Below the pieces are notes generated by a model. It searched no databases. It saw nothing but the letters and a program-made list of their open reading frames with translations, and was not told where the DNA came from. This document shows, piece by piece, positions 44,788 to 53,546 of a stretch of 64,000 nt of DNA. Origin of the DNA: Capnocytophaga sp. ARDL2 (lineage in GTDB: Bacteria > Bacteroidota > Bacteroidia > Flavobacteriales > Flavobacteriaceae); the NCBI RefSeq assembly GCF_041530365.1, contig NZ_CP168034.1:62001-126000 (forward strand). The letters are read 5' to 3'. Within the stretch, counting starts at the first letter, position 1; every line of letters starts with the position of its first letter. A program made the position numbers and the translations under genes.

Positions 44788-45858
44788 TTATATTTTCACC
44801 GTCCATTCAAACGGATCATCAGCCAATTTATTTTGAATTTTTGTCAAAGCATCTTTCAACTGTAATGCATACGATTTTTCGTCATCCAAATGAGGCAATT
44901 CGTAGTACTTCCCACCGTATTCAAAACCTTCGATTTGGTTTACAACCGCTGCTGTACCCGCGCCGAAAATTTCTTTCAACTCACCTTTTTCAAAAGCTTC
45001 GATGATTTCTTGTACAAGTATATGGCGAACCTCAAATTTGTACCCTAAATGTTCACCCAATTTTATCAAAGATTTACGAGTAACACCATCTAAAATTCTT
45101 TCAGAAGTAGGGGCTGTAATCAAAGTATCATTGATTCTAAAAAACACATTCATTGTACCCGCTTCTTCCAATTTTGTATGCGTAGCCGAATCTGTCCAAA
45201 TAACTTGGTTATATCCCGCTTGTTGAGCCAATTGCGTTGGATAAAACTGTGCTGAATAGTTTCCAGCTGCTTTTGCCGCTCCGATACCACCATTTGCAGC
45301 ACGAGAAAAATGCTCGGCAATTTGTACTTTTACCTTTCCAGAATAATATGATTTTGCTGGAGATAGAATAATACAAAACAAAAATTCATTTGATGGACTA
45401 GCGACTACTCCACCCTCTGTAGCAATCATAAACGGACGTATGTACAACGAATTTCCCATACCTTTTCTCACCCATTCTCTTTCTACGTTGAGTAAAGTTT
45501 TTAGTCCGTCGATAAACAATTCTTTAGGTAGAGTAGGCATTGCCAATCGAGTAGCCGACTTATTGAAACGCTCATAATTTTCTTCAGGACGGAAAAGCCA
45601 AATATCATCATTTGAATCTTTATAAGCTTTCATCCCTTCGAAAATAGCTTGTCCATAATGAAAAACACGAGCAGAAGGCTCTAATTGAATCGGACTGTAA
45701 GGTAGTATTTCTGCTGTCTGCCATTGACCATCTTTGTAATTACAAATCAACATGTGGTCAGTAAATTTCGCCCCAAATTTAAGGTCTTCAAAGTCAAAAG
45801 TATCAATTTTAGACTTCTGACATTTATTTATTTTAATGTTACTAATGTCGTATTTCAT
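44788..45858 (-). CDS. ilvE: branched-chain amino acid aminotransferase
   Basis: This 356-residue class-IV PLP aminotransferase interconverts leucine, isoleucine and valine with their 2-oxo acids. The PLP-binding lysine lies in GGIGAAKAAGNYSAQF. The class-IV signature EAGTMNVFFRINDTLITAPT sits near residue 235 and the dimer-interface Asn/Tyr residues are normal. The start at 45858 (MKYDISNIKINK) fits the flavobacterial form. It is monocistronic, preceded by a TAACTTTG -7 element at 45881-45888 and ended by a shared hairpin. Confidence 0.95.
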   Translation of the reverse strand: MKYDISNIKINKCQKSKIDTFDFEDLKFGAKFTDHMLICNYKDGQWQTAEILPYSPIQLEPSARVFHYGQAIFEGMKAYKDSNDDIWLFRPEENYERFNKSATRLAMPTLPKELFIDGLKTLLNVEREWVRKGMGNSLYIRPFMIATEGGVVASPSNEFLFCIILSPAKSYYSGKVKVQIAEHFSRAANGGIGAAKAAGNYSAQFYPTQLAQQAGYNQVIWTDSATHTKLEEAGTMNVFFRINDTLITAPTSERILDGVTRKSLIKLGEHLGYKFEVRHILVQEIIEAFEKGELKEIFGAGTAAVVNQIEGFEYGGKYYELPHLDDEKSYALQLKDALTKIQNKLADDPFEWTVKI

Positions 45859-45880
45859 TTTGATGTTTTGTGATTAATGG

Positions 45881-45888
45881 CAAAGTTA
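45881..45888 (-). promoter_or_regulatory. TAnnTTTG -7 element of ilvE
   Basis: The minus strand reads TAACTTTG here, 22 bases before the ilvE start. No convincing TTG occurs at the -33 distance, so the element alone is the evidence. Confidence 0.5.
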
Positions 45889-45942
45889 CTAAAAATAACC
45901 CTCTTAATTTTTGATAGTGTAATAAGATTTTGTTAATCTCTA

Positions 45943-45976
45943 AAAAAAGAGTTGCATAATGAAATACAACTCTATC
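45943..45976 (-). terminator. hairpin terminator of the imelysin cluster
   Basis: On the minus strand AGAGTTG and CAACTCT close a 13-base loop and run into seven Ts, about 50 bases past the di-heme cytochrome stop. A very similar stem ends carA at 53471-53502. Confidence 0.75.
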
Positions 45977-46025
45977 GTATATGAAACAATAAAATTAAAA
46001 TCTCTTCTTTCAAACTTTCCCTCTT

Positions 46026-47403
46026 CTACAACGAATTTAAAAATCTCAACAGTGCTTCTCGTTCATTTTTAGAAAGTTTAGTAAAAGCCTCCTTACTTGA
46101 TTGAGCTTCGCCGCCGTGCCACAAAATAGCTTCAGTGAGATTTCTGGCTCTTCCGTCGTGCAAAAATTGGGTATGTCCATTGACCAATTGTTGAAAACCT
46201 ATTCCCCACAAAGGACGCGTTTTCCATTCGCGACCGTTTGCCAAAAAATCTGGTCTGTGATCTGCCAATCCTTCGCCCATATCGTGCAACAACATATCGG
46301 TATAAGGGTAAATCGTTTGATATGACAATGCTGCAACTGGACTATATCCTGTCATTTGCTTTGGAATATGGCATTTGGCACATTGCAATTGTTCAAATAA
46401 TTTGGCTCCTCTTCTCACCTCTCTATCATCATAAAATCTCGAAGCAGGTACTGCCAAAGATTGAGCATAAAATGTTACAGCATTTAGCGTTTCATCATCT
46501 ATTTCTGGGTCGTCACTTCGTCCGTCATTACCACTGCTCTGTCCTGCTCCTGTTTCTATTGGAAACAGCGGATTGGTAACTCCCATATCGTGTACAAACG
46601 CTCCTGCACACTGCTCTAAAAGTGTAGCGGTATTGGCTTTCCAGCCAAATCTTCCCAATTTTGTTTGTTGCGAAACGGCATCATACACCCAATTGGGTCT
46701 GCCTGAAATTCCATCTCCATCGGTATCGTGTTCGTCTGCATGCATTTGCTAAAATATGTTGTTCAGGTATGAGTTCCAACAATCCCAACCCAAACATTGG
46801 CGTACCTACCCTTGGCGAAATTAAAATATTTGAAGGCAGTGGTTTGTAAGGTTGCCTCAAATAGTAAGTAGGACGACGCATTTCTACGTTTGTACCATCT
46901 GCCAATGTTTCGTGAAAATATTCATACGACACATCAAAAACAGCCTCTGGTTGATAACCAAACAATGCGTGATTTTGTATTTGCAATCCAAAATCTGGCA
47001 CAGGTACAGGTCCACCATTTGTAGCAACACCTGGTAAACTCACCCTAAGAAAAAATCCACTACGCACCGATAAATCGGTTGGTATTGCAGCTCTACCATC
47101 TCTAGGATGACACGAAATACAAGACGAATTGTTGAAAATAGGCCCTAATCCCTCATTTACATTATTAGGAGCAGATACAAAAACGGACTCAAAAATCAAA
47201 TCTCCTTCGAGATGCAATGCCAATTCTTCCGGAGAAAGATTATTTGCAGGAAAGCTATACGCATTACTCGAATTGGTAATTACTGTGGTAGCTCCACCAG
47301 CCATCTTTCTTTCGTATAAATTAGGTAAATCATCAACTTGAGCATCGTCTTTACAGCTGTACAACGACAATGATAATAGAAGTAATGTGTAGATTTTTTT
47401 CAT
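46026..47403 (-). pseudogene. di-heme oxidoreductase-like lipoprotein (4-bp duplication frameshift)
   Basis: Two overlapping frames make one protein. The upstream part starts with a lipoprotein signal (MKKIYTLLLLSLSLYSCKDD) and has the first haem motif CISCHPRDGRA. The downstream part has the second haem motif CAKCHIPKQMTG and ends FLNSL. The break is at 46737-46744, where TGCATGCA stands for a single TGCA. Removing four bases gives ILANADEHDTDGDGISGRPNWV in one frame. The family is the di-heme oxidoreductase (DUF1111/DHOR) group often encoded beside imelysins in Bacteroidota and thought to assist iron acquisition. Unless reads show otherwise, the gene is broken. Confidence 0.85.
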
Positions 47404-47474
47404 TTTATATCAAATTACCTACTTTAATTGATTAGTATTTTAATTGCCAAATAATTAATATCCGTCTAAAAAAG

Positions 47475-47504
47475 ACTTTGACAAAGTTTTGGACTTTGTC
47501 AAAG
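47475..47504 (-). terminator. hairpin between imelysin and di-heme genes
   Basis: ACTTTGACAAAGT pairs with ACTTTGTCAAAG around a short loop in the 128-bp spacer. It could attenuate transcription between the two genes; the T run after it on the minus strand is weak. Confidence 0.4.
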
Positions 47505-47531
47505 CGATTTACTTCAAAAATATAATTACAA

Positions 47532-48599
47532 TTAAGGCAATGAATTGATAAATGGTTTCAATTCGCTTTCCAAAATTTCTTGCAATTCGGTAACTTTTTC
47601 TTGTGCTTGTATCACCGCAGGACGATTGTTGCTTATAGCCTGAGTAAATGTACCTGGAATAGCCTCAATTGCTGCAATTGCTTCATTGATAGCTGTTTTG
47701 ATTTTGGTATCCAATGTCGGATTGGTTACAATCAACAAATGTTCTAATCCCAATACATCTTTTTGTCCGTATTTTCCTAAATAAATGTTTTGGATACTAC
47801 GCATATTATCGGCAAAATCTGCTTTTGAATTGTTGCTAAAACGAGACTCTTCCAACTCTGGCTTAGGCACTCCTCCTTCAGAATTTAATGGATCTTCGAT
47901 TTTTCCTGCTCCTACTTCGTCTGCAATGGTAACCAATCCTTCAACGATTTCTTCCAAGGCTGCTTTTTGAGATGGGTACAAAACACTTCCTACACCTGCT
48001 GTGATAAAATGTTGAGCAAAATTTCCTCCTGATGCCTTCCATCCATCATACAATTTCTGAGTGTTTAATTGCAAATCTACCGCCGCTGCCAACAAATATT
48101 CTTTTTGTCTTGCAGTGATTTCATTGGCTTGTTTGTTGCCATTTTCACCCCAAATCAAAAACTCAATTAAGTGGAAACCTCTGGCTTCGTTGTTTGCTGC
48201 AATCAACGCTGCTGTAATGTTTTGATTGCTATTTATGATATCGTTCATCGCATTTACATCAACAGGCCAAGTATCCAATGCTGGGTCTAATCCTTCCGTA
48301 TCAACAGGACCATACAAAAAACCTTCTGATTGCTCCCAAGGCTTTCTCGTATCTACCCACGCTTTACGCATCGCTTGTAAATTGGCATCCGAACTATTGG
48401 CGATAAATGCATCTACACTGTTTTTTAATGCAATTGCTTTTTGATTCAAGTCTTTGTAAGTTTCTGTAATCACATCAACCGACAAAGCTGTTAATACATC
48501 TTTATAACCTGGTGTAGTATTTTTTGAATCATCTACACTACTACATCCTACTGCAACTGCCGCTGCAATTACATACGCAAAAGTTTTCAACTGTTTCAT
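47532..48599 (-). CDS. imelysin family lipoprotein
   Basis: This 355-residue M75/imelysin-like protein is related to the iron-binding EfeO and insulin-cleaving ICMP families. It has a lipoprotein signal (lipobox VGCSS, cysteine near residue 19). The helical-bundle body has the conserved GxHxxE motif in ARGFHLIEFLIWGEN near residue 145. Proteins of this group bind metal at the cell envelope and are usually encoded with a di-heme c-type protein and an outer-membrane porin, both present here but broken. The gene itself reads intact. It should be cotranscribed with the porin gene 31 bases upstream, so the IS there may also stop its expression. Confidence 0.9.
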   Translation of the reverse strand: MKQLKTFAYVIAAAVAVGCSSVDDSKNTTPGYKDVLTALSVDVITETYKDLNQKAIALKNSVDAFIANSSDANLQAMRKAWVDTRKPWEQSEGFLYGPVDTEGLDPALDTWPVDVNAMNDIINSNQNITAALIAANNEARGFHLIEFLIWGENGNKQANEITARQKEYLLAAAVDLQLNTQKLYDGWKASGGNFAQHFITAGVGSVLYPSQKAALEEIVEGLVTIADEVGAGKIEDPLNSEGGVPKPELEESRFSNNSKADFADNMRSIQNIYLGKYGQKDVLGLEHLLIVTNPTLDTKIKTAINEAIAAIEAIPGTFTQAISNNRPAVIQAQEKVTELQEILESELKPFINSLP

Positions 48600-49769
48600 A
48601 ATGACATATATTTAATTAATTGAATTTGTTTTAAAACGAAAATCCGATTCCCATAGAAAAAGTATTTTCTCTTTGTTTATCACCGGTTTTCAAACTGGTA
48701 ATTGGATCGATATGGTCTGACCCCAATTTTCTTGTTTGATAATGCACCTTATAAACGATATTTGGATGAATAAACCAATTCATACCAAAAGTATAAACTG
48801 TGCGTTCCCAACGAGATTTTTTCACAACATTTCCTTCGGTTTGATACATGGTGTCGTAATATTCATAACGAACAAAGGGATATAATTTTTGTTTGTGATT
48901 GGGCGAAAAAATCGATAGTACATCATATCCAATATCCGCCGAAATTCCCAAAGCATTTTTTCCTATGGGTGTTCGTTTTACTCCTAATTTGTTGGAAAGT
49001 AAAGCATTTTTACGACTGATGATATGTGAATTCTGCAAATCGCCATACAATCCCACAGCCGAAAATCTCAATGGACCTTCTTCATAAGTAATATGTGCTG
49101 TAAAAAGGGAAACATAGGCCGAATATTCCATATCATTTTTCGGACGATTGGCAGCGGCATCGTTTATATAAGCCGAAATACCCGCATACGAATATTTATT
49201 TTTTCCAAATTTGTAATCCAATCTTGCCGAGTAAGCAAAACTGTTTCCATTAACCATTTCAAATCGCTGTTGATGACCATTTTTTATCCAACCACGCGAA
49301 CTAAAACCTGAGGAATCTAAACCATTGGTTACAGAAACCTCATATCGAAATGTATTTAAAAAAGTTCCATAAAATTGGATACCGTTTTCATACCAACCTA
49401 ACGGCATGATTTCGTTTTCCATTTCCTGTCTGTGTGTAGTAAAATATTGTGTAGGTCGGTCGATGTCTTGAGCTAAATTGAGATGCAATTTCATTCTTCC
49501 AGCACGAATATTGAAATACGGTTGAATTGTAAAATCTATATGCACCTGTTCGAGTTTTACCTCTCCACCTGCTTCGACTTCTTGTTCGTATTCACCAAAT
49601 TCTTCTTGGGTATCGAGTTCGATGGTACTTCCCGTTCCACCGTGTTCAAATTCAATTTCCGTTTTCAGTTTTATTTTATCCGTAAACGAATAACCTAAAT
49701 ACAAATTCAATCGCTCGGCATCAAACTTATCTTTGATATTCAAATCTGTATCAAATCTTCCGTAATTAT

Positions 49770-49777
49770 AATAATTA
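49770..49777. repeat. 8-bp target-site duplication, left copy
   Basis: AATAATTA here matches 50757-50764 and flanks the insertion element exactly. Confidence 0.8.
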
Positions 49778-50756
49778 ACCCGTTGTGCATTTTAAATTAT
49801 ACTTGCTTTAATTTTATTTATTTCCTTTTTTAATACAAATTTGTTAATGTATTGAATTAAGGTTAAAGCAGTTATTTTACTGATAATTCGTGTTTTAAAA
49901 CCGTTGAATGATTTAGCATAATTCCTTTTAATCATAAATTGATCACAAAGTTGAGAAAATAGAGTTTCGATTCTTTTTCTCTTCTTTTTGAATAAATAAA
50001 ATTGAGGTTTGTAATCTTTTTGATTTATTCTTTTAGGTGTATCTAACTGAATAGTAGCAGTGTTAAACAAATCTAATTGATATTGTGACGATATATAACC
50101 TCTATCACCAATCAAAACGCAATTTTGAATTTGAGAACTAACATCTTTTAAATAATGAACATCGTGAACAGATGCTGGAGTCATATCTAAACTTTGTACA
50201 ATACCTTCTATTGAACAGATTATGTGTAATTTATATCCAAAATAATGTAACTTCTGACTAGCACAAAAACCATAATCAGGATATGAAAAACTTTCGTCTC
50301 TACAAATTTTACTTCTCATTGCTCTAGCATTTTCACATATTTTCAAAGGCATACTATCAATTACAAAATAACTCTCCTCTCTATTAAAACACATTGCAAG
50401 TTTTTCCCTAATCTGATTTATATAATAAAAAAGATTTCGTTTTCTTTTGTTATAAACACTTCTTTCTATTTTGTTTTTCAAAGAATTAGGTATTTTTCTA
50501 AAGAGTTGTAATTCACTATCAATACTTAAATATTCTGCTGTTAAATTTAAACTCACCAATTCTAAATCACTCATTTTTGGCTTTCTCCTTTGATAAGGTA
50601 AAAGTTGATGAGGAAAAAAATCTTCTAAAACTTCTAAAATTCTTTCGTATATTTGCTCTAAGTTGTTCATTTTTTATTTGTTTTAGCGAACTAAATATAC
50701 TGAATTTCAGTTAAATGAACAACTTTTTTTATTTTATTTCATAATGCACAACAGGT
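49778..50756 (-). mobile_element. IS982-family insertion sequence, complete (979 bp)
   Basis: The element is bounded by imperfect terminal inverted repeats ACCCGTTGTGCATTTTAAAT (left, 49778) and ACCTGTTGTGCATTATGAAA (right, read inward from 50756). It is flanked by an 8-bp duplication (AATAATTA). It contains a single intact transposase gene in the minus direction, so it could still be active. The size and ends fit IS982, and the target is the porin gene. Confidence 0.92.
49792..50670 (-). CDS. IS982-family transposase
   Basis: This 292-residue DDE transposase is uninterrupted. The catalytic triad can be read as Asp105 in YFVIDSMPL, Asp189 in CVLIGDRGYISS and Glu235 in RKRIETLFSQLCD. The N-terminal 90 residues form a helical DNA-binding part. 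The reading frame fills the insertion element, with the start 86 bases from the right end. It catalyses cut-and-paste movement of the element. No second frame or programmed frameshift is needed, as is usual for IS982. Confidence 0.95.
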   Translation of the reverse strand: MNNLEQIYERILEVLEDFFPHQLLPYQRRKPKMSDLELVSLNLTAEYLSIDSELQLFRKIPNSLKNKIERSVYNKRKRNLFYYINQIREKLAMCFNREESYFVIDSMPLKICENARAMRSKICRDESFSYPDYGFCASQKLHYFGYKLHIICSIEGIVQSLDMTPASVHDVHYLKDVSSQIQNCVLIGDRGYISSQYQLDLFNTATIQLDTPKRINQKDYKPQFYLFKKKRKRIETLFSQLCDQFMIKRNYAKSFNGFKTRIISKITALTLIQYINKFVLKKEINKIKASII

Positions 50757-50764
50757 AATAATTA
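50757..50764. repeat. 8-bp target-site duplication, right copy
   Basis: AATAATTA here matches 49770-49777; the two copies flank the insertion element directly. Confidence 0.8.
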
Positions 50765-51105
50765 ATCACTCCATATCCAGACAAAGAAAACCTTGACCAT
50801 TGAATAGGATTTTTATCATTAGTTGATTGATTTTGCTCCGTTTGAGCATTTAAGTTGAAGCTAAATAATAAGACTGCTAAAATAATTTTGTTTCTCATAG
50901 AAATTCTTATTTATTCTTTTTCTATGTAAAATTACAATTTTATTTAGAATAACCATTTTTTATTCAGAAAAAATACAAACGAAATATCAGCTATCAAGTT
51001 TTTCTTTTATAGTATAAAATCTAAAAAACTCTTCGTCTATACAATAACTTTGATTTTTTACAATGAAATAAATGGTATTTTCATATCAAAAAAATAACCT
51101 TCCGC

Positions 51106-51132
51106 TTGAAATAAACTTTTGTTGTACCTTTG
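51106..51132 (+). promoter_or_regulatory. Bacteroidota-type promoter of the umuDC-SRAP cassette
   Basis: TTG at 51106-51108 and TACCTTTG at 51125-51132 are separated by 16 bases, and the start codon follows 23 bases later. The location rules out the longer umuD frame from 51072. I saw no clear LexA-type operator, but the SOS box of this group is not known to me. Confidence 0.6.
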
Positions 51133-51155
51133 TTTTCTACCAATACATTTTCTAC

Positions 51156-51596
51156 ATGAAATCACCTATCGAAAATAAAATAGAAGTCTATTCGTCCAAT
51201 ACCGAAACCACTCTCGAATTGCCTTTTGTAGATGCGGGTATCAGTGCAGGCTTTCCCTCGCCTGCCTTGGATTTTATTGATTTAACGATTGACCTCAATA
51301 AGCATCTTATCAAAAATCCTTCGGCTACCTTTTACGGCAGAGTGAAAGGTGTATCGCTTATCAATGCGGGTATAGATGATGGCGATTTGCTTATCATTGA
51401 CCGCAGTGTACAACCCTCGAACAACAAAATTGCCGTGTGCTTTATAGATGGTGAATTTACTGCCAAACGCATACAGATTTTCCAAAACGAGGTGTGGCTC
51501 ATCCCCGAAAATGACAACTACCCTACCCTGAAAGTAACCGAAGACAACCAGTTTCTGGTATGGGGAATCGTAACCCATGTAATTAAATCTTTTTAA
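51156..51596 (+). CDS. umuD: UmuD-like S24 peptidase (DNA polymerase V accessory)
   Basis: This 146-residue LexA/UmuD-type protein, after self-cleavage, should activate UmuC for translesion synthesis. The expected cleavage site is Ala31-Gly32 in [12 protein letters not shown]. The catalytic Ser67 is in [17 protein letters not shown] and Lys104 in [12 protein letters not shown], at the usual spacing. It lacks the LexA DNA-binding domain, so it is not a repressor. The start at 51156 is chosen over 51072 because a promoter lies between. umuC begins four bases after its stop. Confidence 0.93.
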   Translation: MKSPIENKIEVYSSNTETTLELPFVDAGISAGFPSPALDFIDLTIDLNKHLIKNPSATFYGRVKGVSLINAGIDDGDLLIIDRSVQPSNNKIAVCFIDGEFTAKRIQIFQNEVWLIPENDNYPTLKVTEDNQFLVWGIVTHVIKSF

Positions 51597-51600
51597 ACTG

Positions 51601-52863
51601 ATGTTTGCCCTTATAGATTGTAATAACTTTTATGCTTCATGCGAGCGTGTGTTCCGTCCGGAACTCAACGGCAGACCTGTTGTGGTGCTTTCTAACAACG
51701 ACGGCTGCGTAATTGCCCGAAGCAACGAAGCTAAAGATTTGGGCATTCTCATGGGAGCTCCGGCTTTTGAATACCAAAAACTTTTTACGCAACACAGCGT
51801 GGAGGTTTTCTCGGCCAACTTTGCCCTGTATGGAGATATGAGCAATCGAGTAATGAGTATTTTGTCGGACTATTCGCCCGAAATGGAGATTTACAGCATT
51901 GACGAATGTTTTCTGAAACTCAAAGGCTTTGACCAATATTTCGATTTGCAAAAACACGGCGAAGACATGCGTAAAAAAGTACAGCAATGGACGGGAATCC
52001 CCATCAGCGTGGGCATAGCTCCTACCAAAGCACTGTCGAAATTAGCCAATCGAATTGCTAAAAAATTTCCCGATCGAACGGGCGGCGTGTATATCATCGA
52101 CACGGAAGAAAAGCGTATTAAAGCGTTGAAATGGCTCAAGATAGAGGATGTATGGGGCATTGGTCGCAAACATTCCAAACGCCTCAAATCCATTGGCGTG
52201 TTTACCGCTTTCGACTTTACGCAACTCTCACAGGCTTGGGTACAAAAACATATGACCATTGTGGGCGTGCGACTTCAAAGGGATTTGCAAGGCAAAGCAA
52301 CACTGAATTTAGAACAAACGCAACCCAAGAAAGACATAGCCGTAACGCGTAGTTTTGAAAAGAATTACACCACCTTTGAAGAGCTTAACGAACGTATAAC
52401 AACCTTTGCCAACATGTGTGCCGAACGTTTGCGTAAACAAAAATCGTGTTGTAATACGCTGATGGTTTTTATACACACCAACGGAATTCGGAAAGAACTT
52501 CCTCAATATCACCGCAATATCGTAATCAAACTGCCTTTTCCTACCAACTCAAGTATCGAACTGGCTCAGTTCGCGAAAGCGGCATTGCAACGCATTTTCA
52601 AAGAAGGATATTTATATAAAAAAGCAGGTGTTATCGTGCAAGATTTCACCCCAGAGGAAATTACGCAAACCAATTTGTTTGACAGCCGTGACCCCCGTCA
52701 CATTGCCATTATGAAGACTATGGACAATATCAATACTAAATTTGGACAACAAAAAATTCGTTTGGCATCGCAGGATTTGAAAAAAAATTGGAAAATGAAA
52801 CAAGAAAAGCTATCGCCCAACTACACCACCAAACTCAGCGATGTCATTATAATAAAAGTGTAA
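51601..52863 (+). CDS. umuC: UmuC-like Y-family DNA polymerase
   Basis: This 420-residue Y-family polymerase performs error-prone bypass of DNA lesions. The metal ligands are in [15 protein letters not shown] (Asp6) and [10 protein letters not shown] (Asp101, Glu102). The helix-hairpin-helix of the thumb follows ([20 protein letters not shown]), and the little-finger domain covers residues 240-350. A C-terminal extension of about 60 residues ([21 protein letters not shown] ...) fits the UmuC DUF4113-type tail. It lies in an operon umuD-umuC-SRAP with gaps of four and five bases. Confidence 0.95.
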   Translation: MFALIDCNNFYASCERVFRPELNGRPVVVLSNNDGCVIARSNEAKDLGILMGAPAFEYQKLFTQHSVEVFSANFALYGDMSNRVMSILSDYSPEMEIYSIDECFLKLKGFDQYFDLQKHGEDMRKKVQQWTGIPISVGIAPTKALSKLANRIAKKFPDRTGGVYIIDTEEKRIKALKWLKIEDVWGIGRKHSKRLKSIGVFTAFDFTQLSQAWVQKHMTIVGVRLQRDLQGKATLNLEQTQPKKDIAVTRSFEKNYTTFEELNERITTFANMCAERLRKQKSCCNTLMVFIHTNGIRKELPQYHRNIVIKLPFPTNSSIELAQFAKAALQRIFKEGYLYKKAGVIVQDFTPEEITQTNLFDSRDPRHIAIMKTMDNINTKFGQQKIRLASQDLKKNWKMKQEKLSPNYTTKLSDVIIIKV

Positions 52864-52868
52864 GAACC

Positions 52869-53465
52869 ATGTGTTTTCATTCTCAACAAAGCAAAACCGC
52901 CCAAGAGGTACAACACCGCTTTAAGGCAAAAACCACGCAACCTAGCTTGTTGCAACCCACTATTTACAACGGTTTTGAACATCCCAAAACACCCATCATT
53001 ACGCATGTTTCGTCCGAGGAAATTCAGTTTTTCAATTGGGGATTGATTCTGTATTGGGCAAAGGACAGCAGTATTCAAAAATCAACGCTCAACGCCCGTG
53101 TAGAAACACTACACGAAAAACCAACCTTTATGGAAGCCATGTATAACCGTTGCTTGGTTATTTCTGATAGCTTTTTCAAATGGCAATGGTTAGACACTAA
53201 AGGCAAAGAAAAACAAAAATTCAAAATTACCCTACCTGAAGGCGAGCTTTTTGCCTTTGTTGGTATTTGGAGTAAATGGCAAAATCCACACTCAGGCGAA
53301 GCTACTTACAGTTACGCTATTTTGACCATGCAAGCCAATACCTTGATAAACAAAATCCACAATACCAAACAGCGTATGCCGATTATCATTGACGAAAATG
53401 CTAAAAAAAATGGCTCTACAATGGAAAACTATTTATTCAAAACGATCGTTTACAAACTTTTATGA
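52869..53465 (+). CDS. SOS response-associated peptidase (SRAP/HMCES), probably frameshifted at the C-terminus
   Basis: This protein of 198 residues starts Met1-Cys2, so the essential cysteine that crosslinks abasic sites after Met removal is in place. The start at 52869 is therefore clear. Asn75 is in STLNARVETL and His164 in INKIHNTKQRMP. The residue that is glutamate in the family motif FYEW is lysine here (SFFKWQW, Lys104). The last residues after DENAKKNG look out of frame: with seven instead of eight As at 53402-53409 the ending becomes AKKWLYNGKLFIQNDRLQTF and stops at 53470. It shields abasic sites in single-stranded DNA, a fitting partner for polymerase V. Confidence 0.88.
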   Translation: MCFHSQQSKTAQEVQHRFKAKTTQPSLLQPTIYNGFEHPKTPIITHVSSEEIQFFNWGLILYWAKDSSIQKSTLNARVETLHEKPTFMEAMYNRCLVISDSFFKWQWLDTKGKEKQKFKITLPEGELFAFVGIWSKWQNPHSGEATYSYAILTMQANTLINKIHNTKQRMPIIIDENAKKNGSTMENYLFKTIVYKLL

Positions 53466-53470
53466 TATAA

Positions 53471-53502
53471 AAAAGAGTTGCACAATTAAATGCAACTCTT
53501 TC
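53471..53502 (-). terminator. hairpin terminator between SRAP and carA
   Basis: AAGAGTTGCA and TGCAACTCTT form a ten-base stem with an eight-base loop. On the minus strand it runs into six Ts, placing it as the carA terminator; for the plus strand it is weaker. Confidence 0.8.
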
Positions 53503-53546
53503 AAATCATAAAGAAAAATATTTATTAATATTAGTTTGATTCTGAA

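Larger units (their letters stand above)
48631..50898 (-). pseudogene. outer-membrane porin of the imelysin cluster, split by an IS
   Basis: The N-terminal 45 codons (MRNKIILAVLLFSFNLNAQ signal, then NPIQWSRFSLSGYGVINYY) lie at 50765-50898. The frame resumes after the insertion at 49777 as NYGRFDTDLNIKDKFDAERLN and continues as a beta-barrel to 48631. The barrel shows alternating aromatic strands (IRAGRMKLHLNLAQDIDRPT and similar), as in phosphate-selective porin O/P-like proteins. The IS982-type element at 49778-50756 and its 8-bp direct repeat separate the pieces, so the gene cannot produce a porin. A start at 49743 within the remnant lacks a signal peptide and is not a real gene start. Confidence 0.9.

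Noticed and set aside
49743-49777. Start of an intact porin gene at 49743
   Set aside because: The true frame continues upstream to the insertion element and joins the signal-peptide part at 50765-50898; a start here would lack export signals.
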